This document shows, piece by piece, positions 11,175 through 19,565 of a stretch of DNA of 64,000 nt. Positions within the stretch are counted from its first letter, which is position 1, and each line of letters starts with the position of its first letter. This DNA comes from Streptomyces sp. NBC_00448 (lineage in GTDB: Bacteria > Actinomycetota > Actinomycetes > Streptomycetales > Streptomycetaceae). A program made the position numbers and the translations under genes. The stretch spans positions 4,387,001 to 4,451,000 of the forward strand of contig NZ_CP107913.1 of assembly GCF_036014115.1 (NCBI RefSeq), in the 5' to 3' direction. A model generated the notes under the pieces. It searched no databases. It was given only the letters and a program-made list of their open reading frames with translations, and had not been told where the DNA came from.

Positions 11175-11737
11175 CCGGCACCGGGGCGGGGAGCGGACGG
11201 GCCGGGCCCCTCGGAGATGGGGGCGGCGGACCCGGAAACGGCGGACCCGGGCTCCGTGACGTGCGGCTCCACTCCGTCCGAACCAGCCTGCCCGGCAGGG
11301 GAGTTCTGGGCTCCATCCGACTCCTGCGAAGCCGCCGTCGGGTCCGGCCCGCGCAGCAACTCCGTGAAGTCCCGCTCCACCCGTTCCGCGTGCCGGACGT
11401 GGAACCAGGCCATCCCGAGCAGCACCGGATACGCCACCACCCCGAGCAGCAGCCAGGCCAGCCGGAAGCCGAAGACCTCCGCGGTGCGCAGCCCGGGCAG
11501 CAGCGCGAACGCCGCGGGCACCCCGCCGAGCACGACCGCGAGCACCGTCAACACACCCAGCGCGAGGCGCAGTTGGTCGCGGACGAGGGAGCGTACGTAG
11601 ACCTGGCCGAGCCGGGGCTGCGCGTGCAGGTCGGCCGGTCTGGCGCGCGCCGACCAGCCGCCGGGGCGGTGCCGGCGCGGGCCCGACACCGCGGTACGGC
11701 GGGGCGGCGGCGGTTGCGGCTGGTGGCCGCCGATCAC
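11171..11737 (-). CDS. Small membrane protein, DUF485-like partner of the symporter
   Basis: The protein has 188 residues from GTG at 11737, which overlaps the LytR stop by 4 bp (GTGA); a longer frame starting at 11770 lacks this fit. A basic, Pro-rich N-terminus is followed by YVRSLVRDQLRLALGVLTVL and two transmembrane helices, then a charged amphipathic FHVRHAERVERDF segment, as in the DUF485 proteins encoded beside acetate symporters. The last 60 residues are low complexity. It probably assembles with, or aids, the SSS carrier; the exact biochemical role of such partners is not settled. Confidence 0.7.
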   Translation of the reverse strand: MIGGHQPQPPPPRRTAVSGPRRHRPGGWSARARPADLHAQPRLGQVYVRSLVRDQLRLALGVLTVLAVVLGGVPAAFALLPGLRTAEVFGFRLAWLLLGVVAYPVLLGMAWFHVRHAERVERDFTELLRGPDPTAASQESDGAQNSPAGQAGSDGVEPHVTEPGSAVSGSAAPISEGPGPSAPRPGAG

Positions 11738-12627
11738 GGCCGACCGCCCGGCCCGGGCCGCGGCGCCCACCGGGTCAGCAGGTCCCGCAGCTCGCGCGAG
11801 TGCCGCCTGCTGACCGGGAGTTCGCCGCCGGCCACCCGTACCGTCCAGTGCCCGGCGTCCGAGCGCAGCTCCTCCACGTGTCCGAGCGCCACCAGGAACC
11901 GCCGGTGTATGCGCAGGAATCCGTGCGGGCCCCAGCGCTCCTCCAGCACGGCCAGCGGGATACGGAGCAGGGGCGCGCCGCCGCGCGTGTGCAGGCGTAC
12001 GTAGTCGCCCTGGGCCTCGACGTAGGAGACCTCGTCGCGGGAGACGAAGCGGGTGACGCCGCCCACTTCGACGGGTATGCGCTCGTCGGACCGGTCCGGT
12101 TGCTGGACGGGTCGGTCCGGGGGCGGCGGCCAGCCCGACTGCATGAGCCGGTCCGGTGCCGAACGGTCCTGCGCCGGAGGGGCGTTGGGGTCGGGCGGAG
12201 ATGCGGGTGCCGGGTCGGGTACGGGTGAACCCGGGGCGCCCGGGGCCGTACCGCCGCTCTCGATCAGCGCGGCCACCCGTCGTACCGCCTCCGCCAGGCG
12301 CTGCGGGCCGACCGGCTTGAGCAGGTAGTCGCAGGCGTTGAGGGCGAACGCCGACACCGCGAAGTCCTCGTAGGCGGTGACGAACACCACCGCCGGCGGG
12401 TGCGCGAACCGGCCGAGCACGCGCATCAGGTCCAGACCGTCCAGCCCGGGCATGCGGATGTCCAGGAAGACCGCGTCGGTGCTGCCGTCCTCCAGCAGCC
12501 GCAGCGCCTCCTCGCTACCGCCCGCCGCCAGCACCCGGCCCACCCGCCGGTCGCCGCGCAGCAGATACGTCAACTCCTCCAGCGCGGGCGGCTCGTCGTC
12601 CACCGCGAGGACCTGCAGTGGTCTCAC
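11734..12627 (-). CDS. LytTR-family response regulator
   Basis: The protein has 297 residues. The receiver domain (about 1-120) has the acidic pair at D10/D11, the phospho-acceptor D56 in FLDIRMPG, the Thr of FVTAYED and the Lys of YLLKPVG. A Pro-rich linker of about 50 residues joins it to a C-terminal LytTR DNA-binding domain with VSYVEAQGDYVRLHTRGG and LRIHRRFLVAL. It is translationally coupled to the preceding LytS-type kinase. The regulator probably activates the downstream symporter genes it is co-transcribed with, by analogy with Lyt/Bts-type systems that sense pyruvate or other carboxylates. Confidence 0.92.
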   Translation of the reverse strand: MRPLQVLAVDDEPPALEELTYLLRGDRRVGRVLAAGGSEEALRLLEDGSTDAVFLDIRMPGLDGLDLMRVLGRFAHPPAVVFVTAYEDFAVSAFALNACDYLLKPVGPQRLAEAVRRVAALIESGGTAPGAPGSPVPDPAPASPPDPNAPPAQDRSAPDRLMQSGWPPPPDRPVQQPDRSDERIPVEVGGVTRFVSRDEVSYVEAQGDYVRLHTRGGAPLLRIPLAVLEERWGPHGFLRIHRRFLVALGHVEELRSDAGHWTVRVAGGELPVSRRHSRELRDLLTRWAPRPGPGGRP

Positions 12628-13823
12628 GAAGCGTGCACCCCGTTCCGGTACTTGGGCACCCTGACGTTGATCTTCGTCCCCGCACCCCGTGCGGTCTCCA
12701 CCACCAACCCGTACTCGTCGCCGAACACCGCGCGCAGCCGTTCGTCCACATTGCCCAGGCCCAGCGAGTCCCCGCCGGCCTTCCCGGCGAGTTGTGCGCG
12801 CACCTGCTCAGGGTCCATGCCCACGCCGTCGTCCTCCACACTGATCCGGCACTCCGCACCGGCGTCCTCGGCCCGGATCGTGATCCGGCCCGAACTGGCC
12901 TTCGGGCCGAGGCCGTGCCGCACCGCGTTCTCCACCAGCGGCTGCAGGCAGAGGAACGGCACCGCCACCGGCAGCACTTCGGGGGCGATCAGCAGGTCCA
13001 CCCGCAGCCGCGCGCCGAACCGGGCCCGTTCCAGGCGCAGATAGCGGTCCACCGAGTGCAACTCCTCGGCGAGTGTGCTGAACTCGCCGTGCCGGCGCAG
13101 GCTGTATCGGGTCAACTCTGCGAATTCCAGAAGCAGTTCGCGGGCCTGGTCCGGGTCGGTGCGGACGAACGACGCGATCGCGGTGAGCGAGTTGTAGACG
13201 AAGTGCGGGGAGATCTGCGCGCGCAGCGCCTTCAACTCCGCCTCGATCACCCGGGTTCTGGACCGGTCCAGCTCGGCGAGTTCGAGCTGCGAGATCATCC
13301 AGTGCGCGACCTCGCCCGCGGCCCGGACCAGCCCCGCCGACACCTGCCGCGCGTACACCGACAGCGCGCCCACCACCAGGCCGTCCACCACCAGCGGCAC
13401 CACCACGGCGCTGCGCACCGGGCAGTCCAGGTCCTCGCACGCGATCGCCTCCGCGGGCACCACCCACGGCCGGCCGGCGTCCATCGCGTCCTTCGCGTGC
13501 GCGACCGCCTGAGCCGCGTGCCTGCGACCCGGGCCCTCCCACGCGAGGAGGGTCTCCTCCCCCACCACCGCCAGCGCCGGCGTGCCCAGCAGTTCCCTCA
13601 GATGGCGCGCCGCCCGCTTCGCGGAGTCCGCGTTCAGGCCGTCCCGCAGGGGTGGCGCCGCCAGTGACGCCTGGTGCAACGTCGCGAACGCGGCCCGGTC
13701 CGCGGGGGTGCCGAACCCCCTTCGCCCCCGCACCAGCCAGAACAGCGCCGCCGCGGCGCCCGCGATCACCAATGCGACCGACACCACGGTGATCACCGAG
13801 CTCATATTTCGCATTATGACCAC
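12624..13823 (-). CDS. LytS-type sensor histidine kinase
   Basis: The protein has 399 residues. A single N-terminal transmembrane helix is followed by a GAF-like cytosolic region (about 60-170, with VRSAVVVPLVVDGLVVGAL) and then the His_kinase domain with H207 in ISPHFVYNSL, the N-box PLVENAVRHGL and a GLGLGNVDERL G-box. The first codon is uncertain: GTG at 13823, or ATG at 13814 or 13805, since no strong ribosome site separates them. Unlike classical LytS it has no multi-span 5TM sensor, so the signal is probably cytoplasmic or read through the partner carrier. It is first gene of the coupled operon. Confidence 0.9.
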   Translation of the reverse strand: MVIMRNMSSVITVVSVALVIAGAAAALFWLVRGRRGFGTPADRAAFATLHQASLAAPPLRDGLNADSAKRAARHLRELLGTPALAVVGEETLLAWEGPGRRHAAQAVAHAKDAMDAGRPWVVPAEAIACEDLDCPVRSAVVVPLVVDGLVVGALSVYARQVSAGLVRAAGEVAHWMISQLELAELDRSRTRVIEAELKALRAQISPHFVYNSLTAIASFVRTDPDQARELLLEFAELTRYSLRRHGEFSTLAEELHSVDRYLRLERARFGARLRVDLLIAPEVLPVAVPFLCLQPLVENAVRHGLGPKASSGRITIRAEDAGAECRISVEDDGVGMDPEQVRAQLAGKAGGDSLGLGNVDERLRAVFGDEYGLVVETARGAGTKINVRVPKYRNGVHAS

Positions 13824-13903
13824 ACCGGCTCACCCGTAACAGAGCCGTGCGCCATCTTCCCGGGCACCCGGCGCCGCACCGTAGCGGCGATGCGCCGCGC
13901 CCC

Positions 13904-16276
13904 CTACCGGATCGTGGTCCGGGGGCCGACAGAACGGGAGGGGGTGGTGCCGTCGCTGGTGGCGACGATGCGCGAGGTGGGGGCGGACGACCCGGGGGTT
14001 TCGGGGGCGGGCCCTTGGACCGCGAGTTCGCGCAGCAGTTGGCGCAGGCGGAGCAACGGCCGGGTCACCGCGGGAAGTACGGTCCCGGGTGCGGGCCGAG
14101 CCGCGAGCATGGCGGCGTCGGCGGCCCGAAGCGCCCGCTCCACCTCCGCGGCCGGCCGGCTCTGCGGACTCGGCGCGAGCGCGAGCGCGGTCGCGGCATC
14201 GGCGAGCGCCCGCGCGGCGGCGGCGAGGTGCGGCGCCGGCGGCAACCCGGGGGCACGCCGCGGCCCCACCGCGAGCGCCCTGATCTGCCGGGTGACGGCG
14301 GCGTAGAGCGTGAGCCGGTGCCGCATCACCCGGGGGTCGTTCCCCCAGACCAGCGGCCGGGTCAACGGCCTTGCCACCAGCGCGAGTTGCTGAAGTCGGT
14401 GGTCGACCACCCGCACCTGCGCGTCCAGCCCGGGCGCCTCCGCGGCCGGCTCGCCCGCGAGTTGCGCCGCGCACGCCCGCAACAGCTCGCCGAGCGCGGT
14501 GTAGTAGCCGACCCGTGCGCTGTAGACGGTGTCCCGGGTGCTGGTCGGCAGGACGACCAGCGCGACGCCGATCCCGATCGCCGCCCCTATCGCGGTCTCC
14601 TCCAGCCGCAGCATCAGCAACCCCGCGGTGAACTCGTGCAGTTCGCTGTAGAGCTGGGAGACCATGATCGTGACGAAGAAGATCATGGCCGCGTAGGAGA
14701 TGCTCACCAGGTAGAACCCGCAGGACATGCTGAGGATGATGACCGTGATGATCCAGTAGGTGTGCCCCGCGGTGAGGTGGGCCAGGCCGATGCCCGCGCC
14801 GAGCCCGACCAGCGTGCCGACCACGCGGTTGCTCGCCTTGATGAACGTCTCGGAGCGGGTCGCGGTGCCGGTGAAGGCGATGAACGTCGCGATCACCGCC
14901 CAGTAGTAGCGGGCCTGCGACAGCTCGCGCCCGACGAGGATCGCGAGGGTGCCCGCGACCGCGACCTGGACCGCCTGCCGGGTGGTGAGCGAGAGTTTCC
15001 CGAGCGGGTTCCAGCGGCTGCGCGCGCTGACCGAGAAGGCCACGGCGGCGGACCCGGGCAGCGCGCCCATCGCGAGCGTGACCGCGGGTTCGAAGACCTC
15101 CTCGCCGTCGACGGCCGTGTCGGGCACCCCGGCCTGCCCGGTGAGCGTGGTGAACTCCCAGGCGGCGGTGGCCAGATGGTGCGCGAGGCAGTCGACGTCC
15201 CGCAGCGCGGCCCGGTTCGCCGCCGCGGCCGAGGCTGAGTCCGGGGCCGGCGCAGGGGCCGAGGCCGGGAACGGGGCTGACGCGGGGGCCTGGACCGAGG
15301 CCGGGGCCGGGTCGGTCCGGCCCGCCTCGTCGTACCGGTCGAGAAGCCTGCGCGCGGCCCGCTCGGCCGCGTCGTAGTCGCTGCCGGCCAGATGATCGGC
15401 GATCCTCGCCGCGTCCGCGATGTGCCGCGCGTCGGTCCCGGCCATCGCATCAGCGGCGGTGGCCAGTGCGTCGATCGCGAGATGGGCGTCGAGCACCCGG
15501 CGCCGTACGGTCGCGGCCGAGAAGCCCTGCGGGATCGCGCCCGGCGTGCCCGACCAGCCCTCTATCACCAGCGCGGTCTCGGCCAGCCGGAGCTGCCGCG
15601 AGTGCAGCTTGCGGCGCAGCCGGGCCAGCCGGCGCGCGTCCCGCGGGTCGGCCTCCAGCAGGTCGGCGCAGACCCGGGCGACCGAGCGGGCCCGGGCGCC
15701 GAACGCCCGCCGGACCCGGGCCAGGGTGCGCTGCGCGTGCGTACGCAGCACCGTCGTCATCAGCAGCAGCACCCAGGCGGCGGCGATGGCGACCGCGATC
15801 AGCAGGGAGGGGAGTTGGGCGAAGGTGGCGCCGAGGAAGGACGCGAAGAAGTAGCCCATCCAGATCATGAAGCCGTAGAAGAAGAACGGCATGCCGAACC
15901 TGCGGATGAAGACGGCCACGAACATCACGGCCACGAAGACCGCGAGCTTGGTGTCGGTGTGCCCGGCCACGCAGACCCCGACGGTCATGCCGGCGCCGAG
16001 CGCGACCGGGAAGAACACGGCGGTGGCGATCTTCCGCCGGGCCCCGGCGGCGTCGCCCAGCGCCATCGAGCCCATCATCGCCATCATGGTGCCGAGCAGC
16101 ATCACCACGAGGGTGCCCTGCGGGCCGCGGTCGGTGACCCGGCCGTACACGTACTCGATGCCGAGCGTCGTGCTCATCGCGACCGCGGCGGACAGCGCGG
16201 AGCGCAGCCGCTGAAGTCCCGGGTCGGAGCCGACCACACGGTCCCACGTCTCGGATATCCAGCCGGTAGCCGCCAT
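13904..16276 (-). CDS. FUSC-family membrane transporter
   Basis: The protein has 790 residues from ATG at 16276 (GAGAGGGG upstream). It has two similar membrane halves, each a cluster of about six helices (roughly 30-180 and 420-580), separated and followed by soluble helical regions. The second half carries the fusaric-acid-resistance-like block (YYWAVIATFIAFTGTATRSETFIKASNRVVGTLVG). An Ala/Pro repeat linker lies near residues 335-360. Relatives include aromatic-acid and fusaric-acid exporters. It is divergent from a MarR regulator about 300 bp away, a common arrangement for a substrate-inducible efflux pump. Confidence 0.85.
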   Translation of the reverse strand: MAATGWISETWDRVVGSDPGLQRLRSALSAAVAMSTTLGIEYVYGRVTDRGPQGTLVVMLLGTMMAMMGSMALGDAAGARRKIATAVFFPVALGAGMTVGVCVAGHTDTKLAVFVAVMFVAVFIRRFGMPFFFYGFMIWMGYFFASFLGATFAQLPSLLIAVAIAAAWVLLLMTTVLRTHAQRTLARVRRAFGARARSVARVCADLLEADPRDARRLARLRRKLHSRQLRLAETALVIEGWSGTPGAIPQGFSAATVRRRVLDAHLAIDALATAADAMAGTDARHIADAARIADHLAGSDYDAAERAARRLLDRYDEAGRTDPAPASVQAPASAPFPASAPAPAPDSASAAAANRAALRDVDCLAHHLATAAWEFTTLTGQAGVPDTAVDGEEVFEPAVTLAMGALPGSAAVAFSVSARSRWNPLGKLSLTTRQAVQVAVAGTLAILVGRELSQARYYWAVIATFIAFTGTATRSETFIKASNRVVGTLVGLGAGIGLAHLTAGHTYWIITVIILSMSCGFYLVSISYAAMIFFVTIMVSQLYSELHEFTAGLLMLRLEETAIGAAIGIGVALVVLPTSTRDTVYSARVGYYTALGELLRACAAQLAGEPAAEAPGLDAQVRVVDHRLQQLALVARPLTRPLVWGNDPRVMRHRLTLYAAVTRQIRALAVGPRRAPGLPPAPHLAAAARALADAATALALAPSPQSRPAAEVERALRAADAAMLAARPAPGTVLPAVTRPLLRLRQLLRELAVQGPAPETPGSSAPTSRIVATSDGTTPSRSVGPRTTIR

Positions 16277-16522
16277 ACGTGTCCAGTGCCCCTCTCGCCG
16301 TGCCCTCGCTGCCCTCGGTGCCCGCACCCACCGCGGGCACCGCACGGGTTCCGCGGTTCGCGCGGTGCCCGCGGCCGTCGGTCCAGCCGTACTCGCCCGG
16401 TGGCGCAGGTGATGCAGGTGGCGCAGGCGACGCCCCGGTTCCGGCGTCCGTCCTGCCCTACGCTGCCCTGGTCGGGCCCTGTCACAGCTCCCCGCCGTGC
16501 ACTCCCCGGGCCACCGACAATC

Positions 16523-16539
16523 ATCGGTATAATGCCGAT
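16523..16539. promoter_or_regulatory. Palindrome overlapping a TATAAT -10 box (probable MarR operator)
   Basis: ATCGG and CCGAT arms flank a perfect TATAAT hexamer (16528-16533) in a locally AT-rich stretch of the MarR/FUSC intergenic region. A related CCGGTATT half-site follows at about 16557. An operator covering the -10 box just before marR fits autorepression, and repression of the divergent exporter. No good -35 is visible. Confidence 0.5.
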
Positions 16540-16575
16540 ATTAACATGCATCGTACCGGTATTGGAGCGAGACCC

Positions 16576-17091
16576 GTGAGCGTGGACGGCAGCCTTGAGG
16601 CGCTTGACGTGATCGAACGCCAGACCGCGGTGCTGGTGCGCAATTTCGAGATGTTCTACCGCCGCACCGACATCCACGACGATCTGGACCGGGCGGAGTA
16701 CCTGCTGCTGCGCACGCTCTCCGAGGTCGGGCCGCAGGACATCAACACGCTGGCCGCCTCGCTCGGCCTCGATCCGTCCACCGCGGGACGGCAGGTCTCG
16801 GCGCTGTGCCGGCAGGGCCTGGTCGAGCGCGCGGCGGCCGCCACCGACCGCCGGCGCAGCATCATCACGCCGACGGCCGCCGGGCTGCGCCGCATGGACG
16901 CGGTCCGCACCGCCCGCGCGGAGAGCCTGGCCGACCTGCTCGGCGGCTGGACCGAGGAGGAACTGCACACGCTGGGCGCGATGTTCGCCAAGTACAACGG
17001 TGCGGTGGCCCGCAAGTTCCTCGCCGATGCCCATGCTGATGGCGATGGCGCTGACGCCGAAACCGCGCCCGCGCCCGCCAACGCCCGCTGA
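16576..17091 (+). CDS. MarR-family transcriptional regulator
   Basis: The protein has 171 residues from GTG at 16576, preceded by GGAG with eight-base spacing; an ATG at 16546 lies in the probable operator region and is less likely. The winged helix is clear: INTLAASLGLDPSTAGRQVSALCRQGLVERAAAATDRRRSIITPTAAG, with the DRR wing. N- and C-terminal helices form the dimer interface. Position and orientation suggest it represses the FUSC exporter and itself, with derepression by an aromatic ligand; the ligand is not deducible. Confidence 0.88.
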   Translation: MSVDGSLEALDVIERQTAVLVRNFEMFYRRTDIHDDLDRAEYLLLRTLSEVGPQDINTLAASLGLDPSTAGRQVSALCRQGLVERAAAATDRRRSIITPTAAGLRRMDAVRTARAESLADLLGGWTEEELHTLGAMFAKYNGAVARKFLADAHADGDGADAETAPAPANAR

Positions 17092-17175
17092 CCGTACGTC
17101 CGTTGGCGGTCGGGCCGCACCGCGCCGCCGTACGGCCGATGCTCTCCGGCCCTCTCCGCCGTAGGTCCGGGCCGC

Positions 17176-17742
17176 TCACAGCGCCGACTTCGAGACGTAC
17201 GACGCGCTCCACGTCGCCTTGCCGCCCTCGTACGCGGTCAACTTCCCCGACACGAAGCGGTAGTCGACGCTGCCCGTCGCACCGGTCCCGTCGACGGGCA
17301 CGTCGAAGCCGCCGGTGATCCGCTTCGCCGCGCTGGCGCCCTCGATGGTGCCGGACGGGCCGGGCGGGCGGTCGTTGAAGTAGAAGTCGCCGCCGGAGGT
17401 GTGGCAGAAGGCGTACTCCTCCGCCCCGTCCGCGCGCCGGTACACCGCGAGCAGTTCGGTGCCCTTGCGATACTTCAACGGGAGCGCTTCGAGCAGCACC
17501 TCCGGGCAGACGGTGGCCGTGGCCGTGGCCTTGGCGGTCGCGGTGGCCTTCGCCGACGCCTTCGAGGACGCCCCCGCGGCCGTGCCGGACGGCACCGGGG
17601 AGCCGCGCCCCGACCCGGACCCGGACCCGGACCCGGCGAACATCGCGTCCCAGTGCGAGACCAGCAGCACGATCCCCGTGACCACCGCCGCCACGACCAG
17701 CAGCAGGCACCCGCAGCCGATCACCTCGTCGACCAGCCCCAC
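17176..17742 (-). CDS. Putative membrane-anchored protein of unknown function
   Basis: The protein has 188 residues from GTG at 17742; a TTG at 17760 is a weaker alternative and lies inside a dispersed repeat. A short N-terminus contains CGC before a transmembrane helix (LLLVVAAVVTGIVLLVS). A Gly-Ser and Ala-Thr-Lys repeat linker (residues about 40-80) follows, then a soluble domain with two Cys (VCPEV, FCHT) and beta-rich FYFNDRPPGPSGT and VDYRFVSGKLTAYEGGKATW. I do not recognise a family. The external domain could be disulfide-bonded. It shares its upstream boundary with the alcohol dehydrogenase stop codon. Confidence 0.6.
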   Translation of the reverse strand: MGLVDEVIGCGCLLLVVAAVVTGIVLLVSHWDAMFAGSGSGSGSGRGSPVPSGTAAGASSKASAKATATAKATATATVCPEVLLEALPLKYRKGTELLAVYRRADGAEEYAFCHTSGGDFYFNDRPPGPSGTIEGASAAKRITGGFDVPVDGTGATGSVDYRFVSGKLTAYEGGKATWSASYVSKSAL

Positions 17743-17795
17743 CGCCAGGTGGTCCCTCAACCGACAGCACCACCCACCCCGGAGGGTCAGGGGCG
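17741..17795. repeat. 55-bp dispersed repeat, copy A
   Basis: This stretch matches 19459-19513 without gaps over 55 bp, with about seven mismatches. The core shared blocks are ACCGCCAGGTG, CAACCGACAG and CCACCCCGGAGGGTC. Copy A covers the stop codon of the alcohol dehydrogenase and the start region of the next gene. Confidence 0.7.
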
Positions 17796-18821
17796 CACAA
17801 GCACCTTGAGGGCCTCGCGTTCATTCATCGCCCGGTACCCGTCGGCGATCTCCTCCAGCCCGACCGTACGGTCGAAGACCCGCCCCGGCGTGATGGAGCC
17901 GTCCAGCACGTGCGGCATCAGCTCCTCGATGTACGCCCGCGCGGGCGCCACCCCACCCGTGAGCGTGATGTTGCGCATGAAGTCGGGGAACCCGAAGGGC
18001 ACTTCGGAGAACTGCGGCGCACCGACCCGGCTGATGGTGCCGCCGGCCCGCACCACCCCGAAACTCTGCACGATCGCGTCCTTGAGCCCGACGCATTCGA
18101 GCACCTTGCGGGTGCCCTCCCCGCGGGTCAGCTCCCGCACACGGGCGACGCCCGCCTCACCCCGCTCGGCCACCACCTCAGTGGCACCGAAGTCGCGCCC
18201 GAGGTCGGTGCGGACCTTGTGCCGCCCCATGAGAATGATCTGCTCGGCGCCCAGCAGCTTCGCGGAGATCACCGCGGCCAGCCCCACCGCGCCGTCGCCG
18301 ACGACGGTGACGCTGTCGCCGCGCCCGACCCCCGCGGTGCGCGCCGCGTGGTACCCGGTGCAGAGGACGTCGGAGAGCGTCAGCAGGTCCGGCAGCAGTT
18401 CCGAGTCCTCCGCGACCGGCAGCCTGACCAGGGTCCCGTCGGCGTACGGCACGCGCGCGACCTGCCCCTGACCGCCGTCCACACCGTTCACGCCCCACTG
18501 CCCGCCGTGCAGGCACGAGGTCTGCAGCCCCTCCCGGCAGTACACGCAGGTGTTGTCGGCGTAGACGAAGGGCGCCACGACCACGTCGCCGGCCCGCAAC
18601 CCGCGCACCTCGGAGCCGACCTCCTCCACGACCCCGAGGAACTCGTGCCCCATGTGGCGAGGGTTGTCCGTGGGCGGCAGCGACTTGTACGGCCACAGGT
18701 CGCTGCCGCAGACGCAGGACAGCACGATCCGTACGACCGCGTCGGTCGGGTTCTTGATCTCGGGGTCGGCGACGTCCTCGACGCGTATGTCGTCGGCCGC
18801 GTACAGCAGTGTGGCGCGCAT
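17787..18821 (-). CDS. Zinc-dependent alcohol dehydrogenase family protein
   Basis: The protein has 344 residues from ATG at 18821. GroES-like N-terminal domain with the catalytic zinc ligands Cys (VCGSDLW) and His-Glu (GHEFLGVVEEVGSEV). A Cys cluster (CVYCREGLQTSC) occupies the structural-zinc position, although its fourth Cys is not evident. The Rossmann domain is marked by VTVVGDGAVGLAAVISAKLLGA with GRHKVRTDLGRDFGA, favouring NAD(P). It belongs to the broad medium-chain dehydrogenase group; the substrate cannot be assigned. Its stop lies in dispersed repeat copy A. Confidence 0.88.
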   Translation of the reverse strand: MRATLLYAADDIRVEDVADPEIKNPTDAVVRIVLSCVCGSDLWPYKSLPPTDNPRHMGHEFLGVVEEVGSEVRGLRAGDVVVAPFVYADNTCVYCREGLQTSCLHGGQWGVNGVDGGQGQVARVPYADGTLVRLPVAEDSELLPDLLTLSDVLCTGYHAARTAGVGRGDSVTVVGDGAVGLAAVISAKLLGAEQIILMGRHKVRTDLGRDFGATEVVAERGEAGVARVRELTRGEGTRKVLECVGLKDAIVQSFGVVRAGGTISRVGAPQFSEVPFGFPDFMRNITLTGGVAPARAYIEELMPHVLDGSITPGRVFDRTVGLEEIADGYRAMNEREALKVLVRP

Positions 18822-18855
18822 GAGCAGGTGTTCCTCACGGTGTCTGGGATGTCCC

Positions 18856-18886
18856 GGGTGATCCGGGTGATCCGGGTGATCCGGGT
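18856..18886. repeat. Short tandem repeat (9-bp unit GGGTGATCC)
   Basis: Three full copies and a partial fourth of GGGTGATCC lie just upstream of the alcohol dehydrogenase. It is a short slippage-prone tract between that gene and the DUF2255 stop, and could modulate the leader of the dehydrogenase mRNA. Confidence 0.7.
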
Positions 18887-18922
18887 GCGGGGGTCGGCGG
18901 GGCGGCCGGCCGGGGTCGGGCG

Positions 18923-19294
18923 TCAGCGCGGTTCGAGCCCGAGCGTGGCGGTCCGGGCACCCTCGGTCAGGACGTGCTCGACGATGCCCGTGTAGCGCCC
19001 GTACTTCGTGCGATACGCGGCGTCCACGTCCGCGTACTCTTCGGGATCGGCGTCGCGGAACGCCACCTGCCGCCGTACACCTCCGGCCTCGACGAGGCCC
19101 TCGTGCCGGGACCGCGTGCCCTGGTACCAGGGGCCGTCCGTGCCCTTCACCGAGCGCACGTAGAGGCGGTCCCCCACGCGTACCACCCACATGGTCACCG
19201 GCGCCCGCAGGGTGCCGTCGGCGCGATTGGACCGCAGGTCGAGTTCCCCGGACGTACCGATCTTCTCCAGGTCCGCGTCGTTCCAGTGCGTCAT
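18923..19294 (-). CDS. DUF2255 family protein
   Basis: The protein has 123 residues, cytosolic and compact. The family pattern is clear: an N-terminal W-x2-ADLEKIG, then ELDLRSNRADGTLRAPVTMWVVRVGDRLYVRSVKG and WYQGTRSRHEG, a split-barrel flavin-binding-like core related to pyridoxamine-oxidase folds. Function of the family is not established. It lies 101 bp ahead of the alcohol dehydrogenase on the same strand, so both could share a transcript and act in one redox step. Confidence 0.8.
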   Translation of the reverse strand: MTHWNDADLEKIGTSGELDLRSNRADGTLRAPVTMWVVRVGDRLYVRSVKGTDGPWYQGTRSRHEGLVEAGGVRRQVAFRDADPEEYADVDAAYRTKYGRYTGIVEHVLTEGARTATLGLEPR

Positions 19295-19458
19295 GCCCTC
19301 ACTCCCTCAGAGCCGTGGCCGCCCCCTCATCCACGGTCACGCGATCCCGGCGCCCCGGCCAGCCGAACGCCCTCGCCCCCACCCTGCCGCCTGCGCCCAC
19401 CCCCAACCAGGCCGAGCCCACCCAGGGAACCCCCAGCGGGGGCACACCAGGACCCCCC

Positions 19459-19513
19459 ACCGCCAGGTGACCCCGCAACCGACAGAACCAGCCACCCCGG
19501 AGGGTCGGGGGCG
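19459..19513. repeat. 55-bp dispersed repeat, copy B
   Basis: Second copy of the repeat at 17741-17795, here in the non-coding interval between DUF2255 and the Ser/Thr kinase. A small C5-AGC-G5 hairpin (19430-19442) stands just to its left. Nothing in the repeat reads as a gene on either strand. Confidence 0.7.
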
Positions 19514-19565
19514 GCCATACTGGCTGCGGCGGATGGGTCGTGCGTGACGGGTGAGGGAGGCGCAA

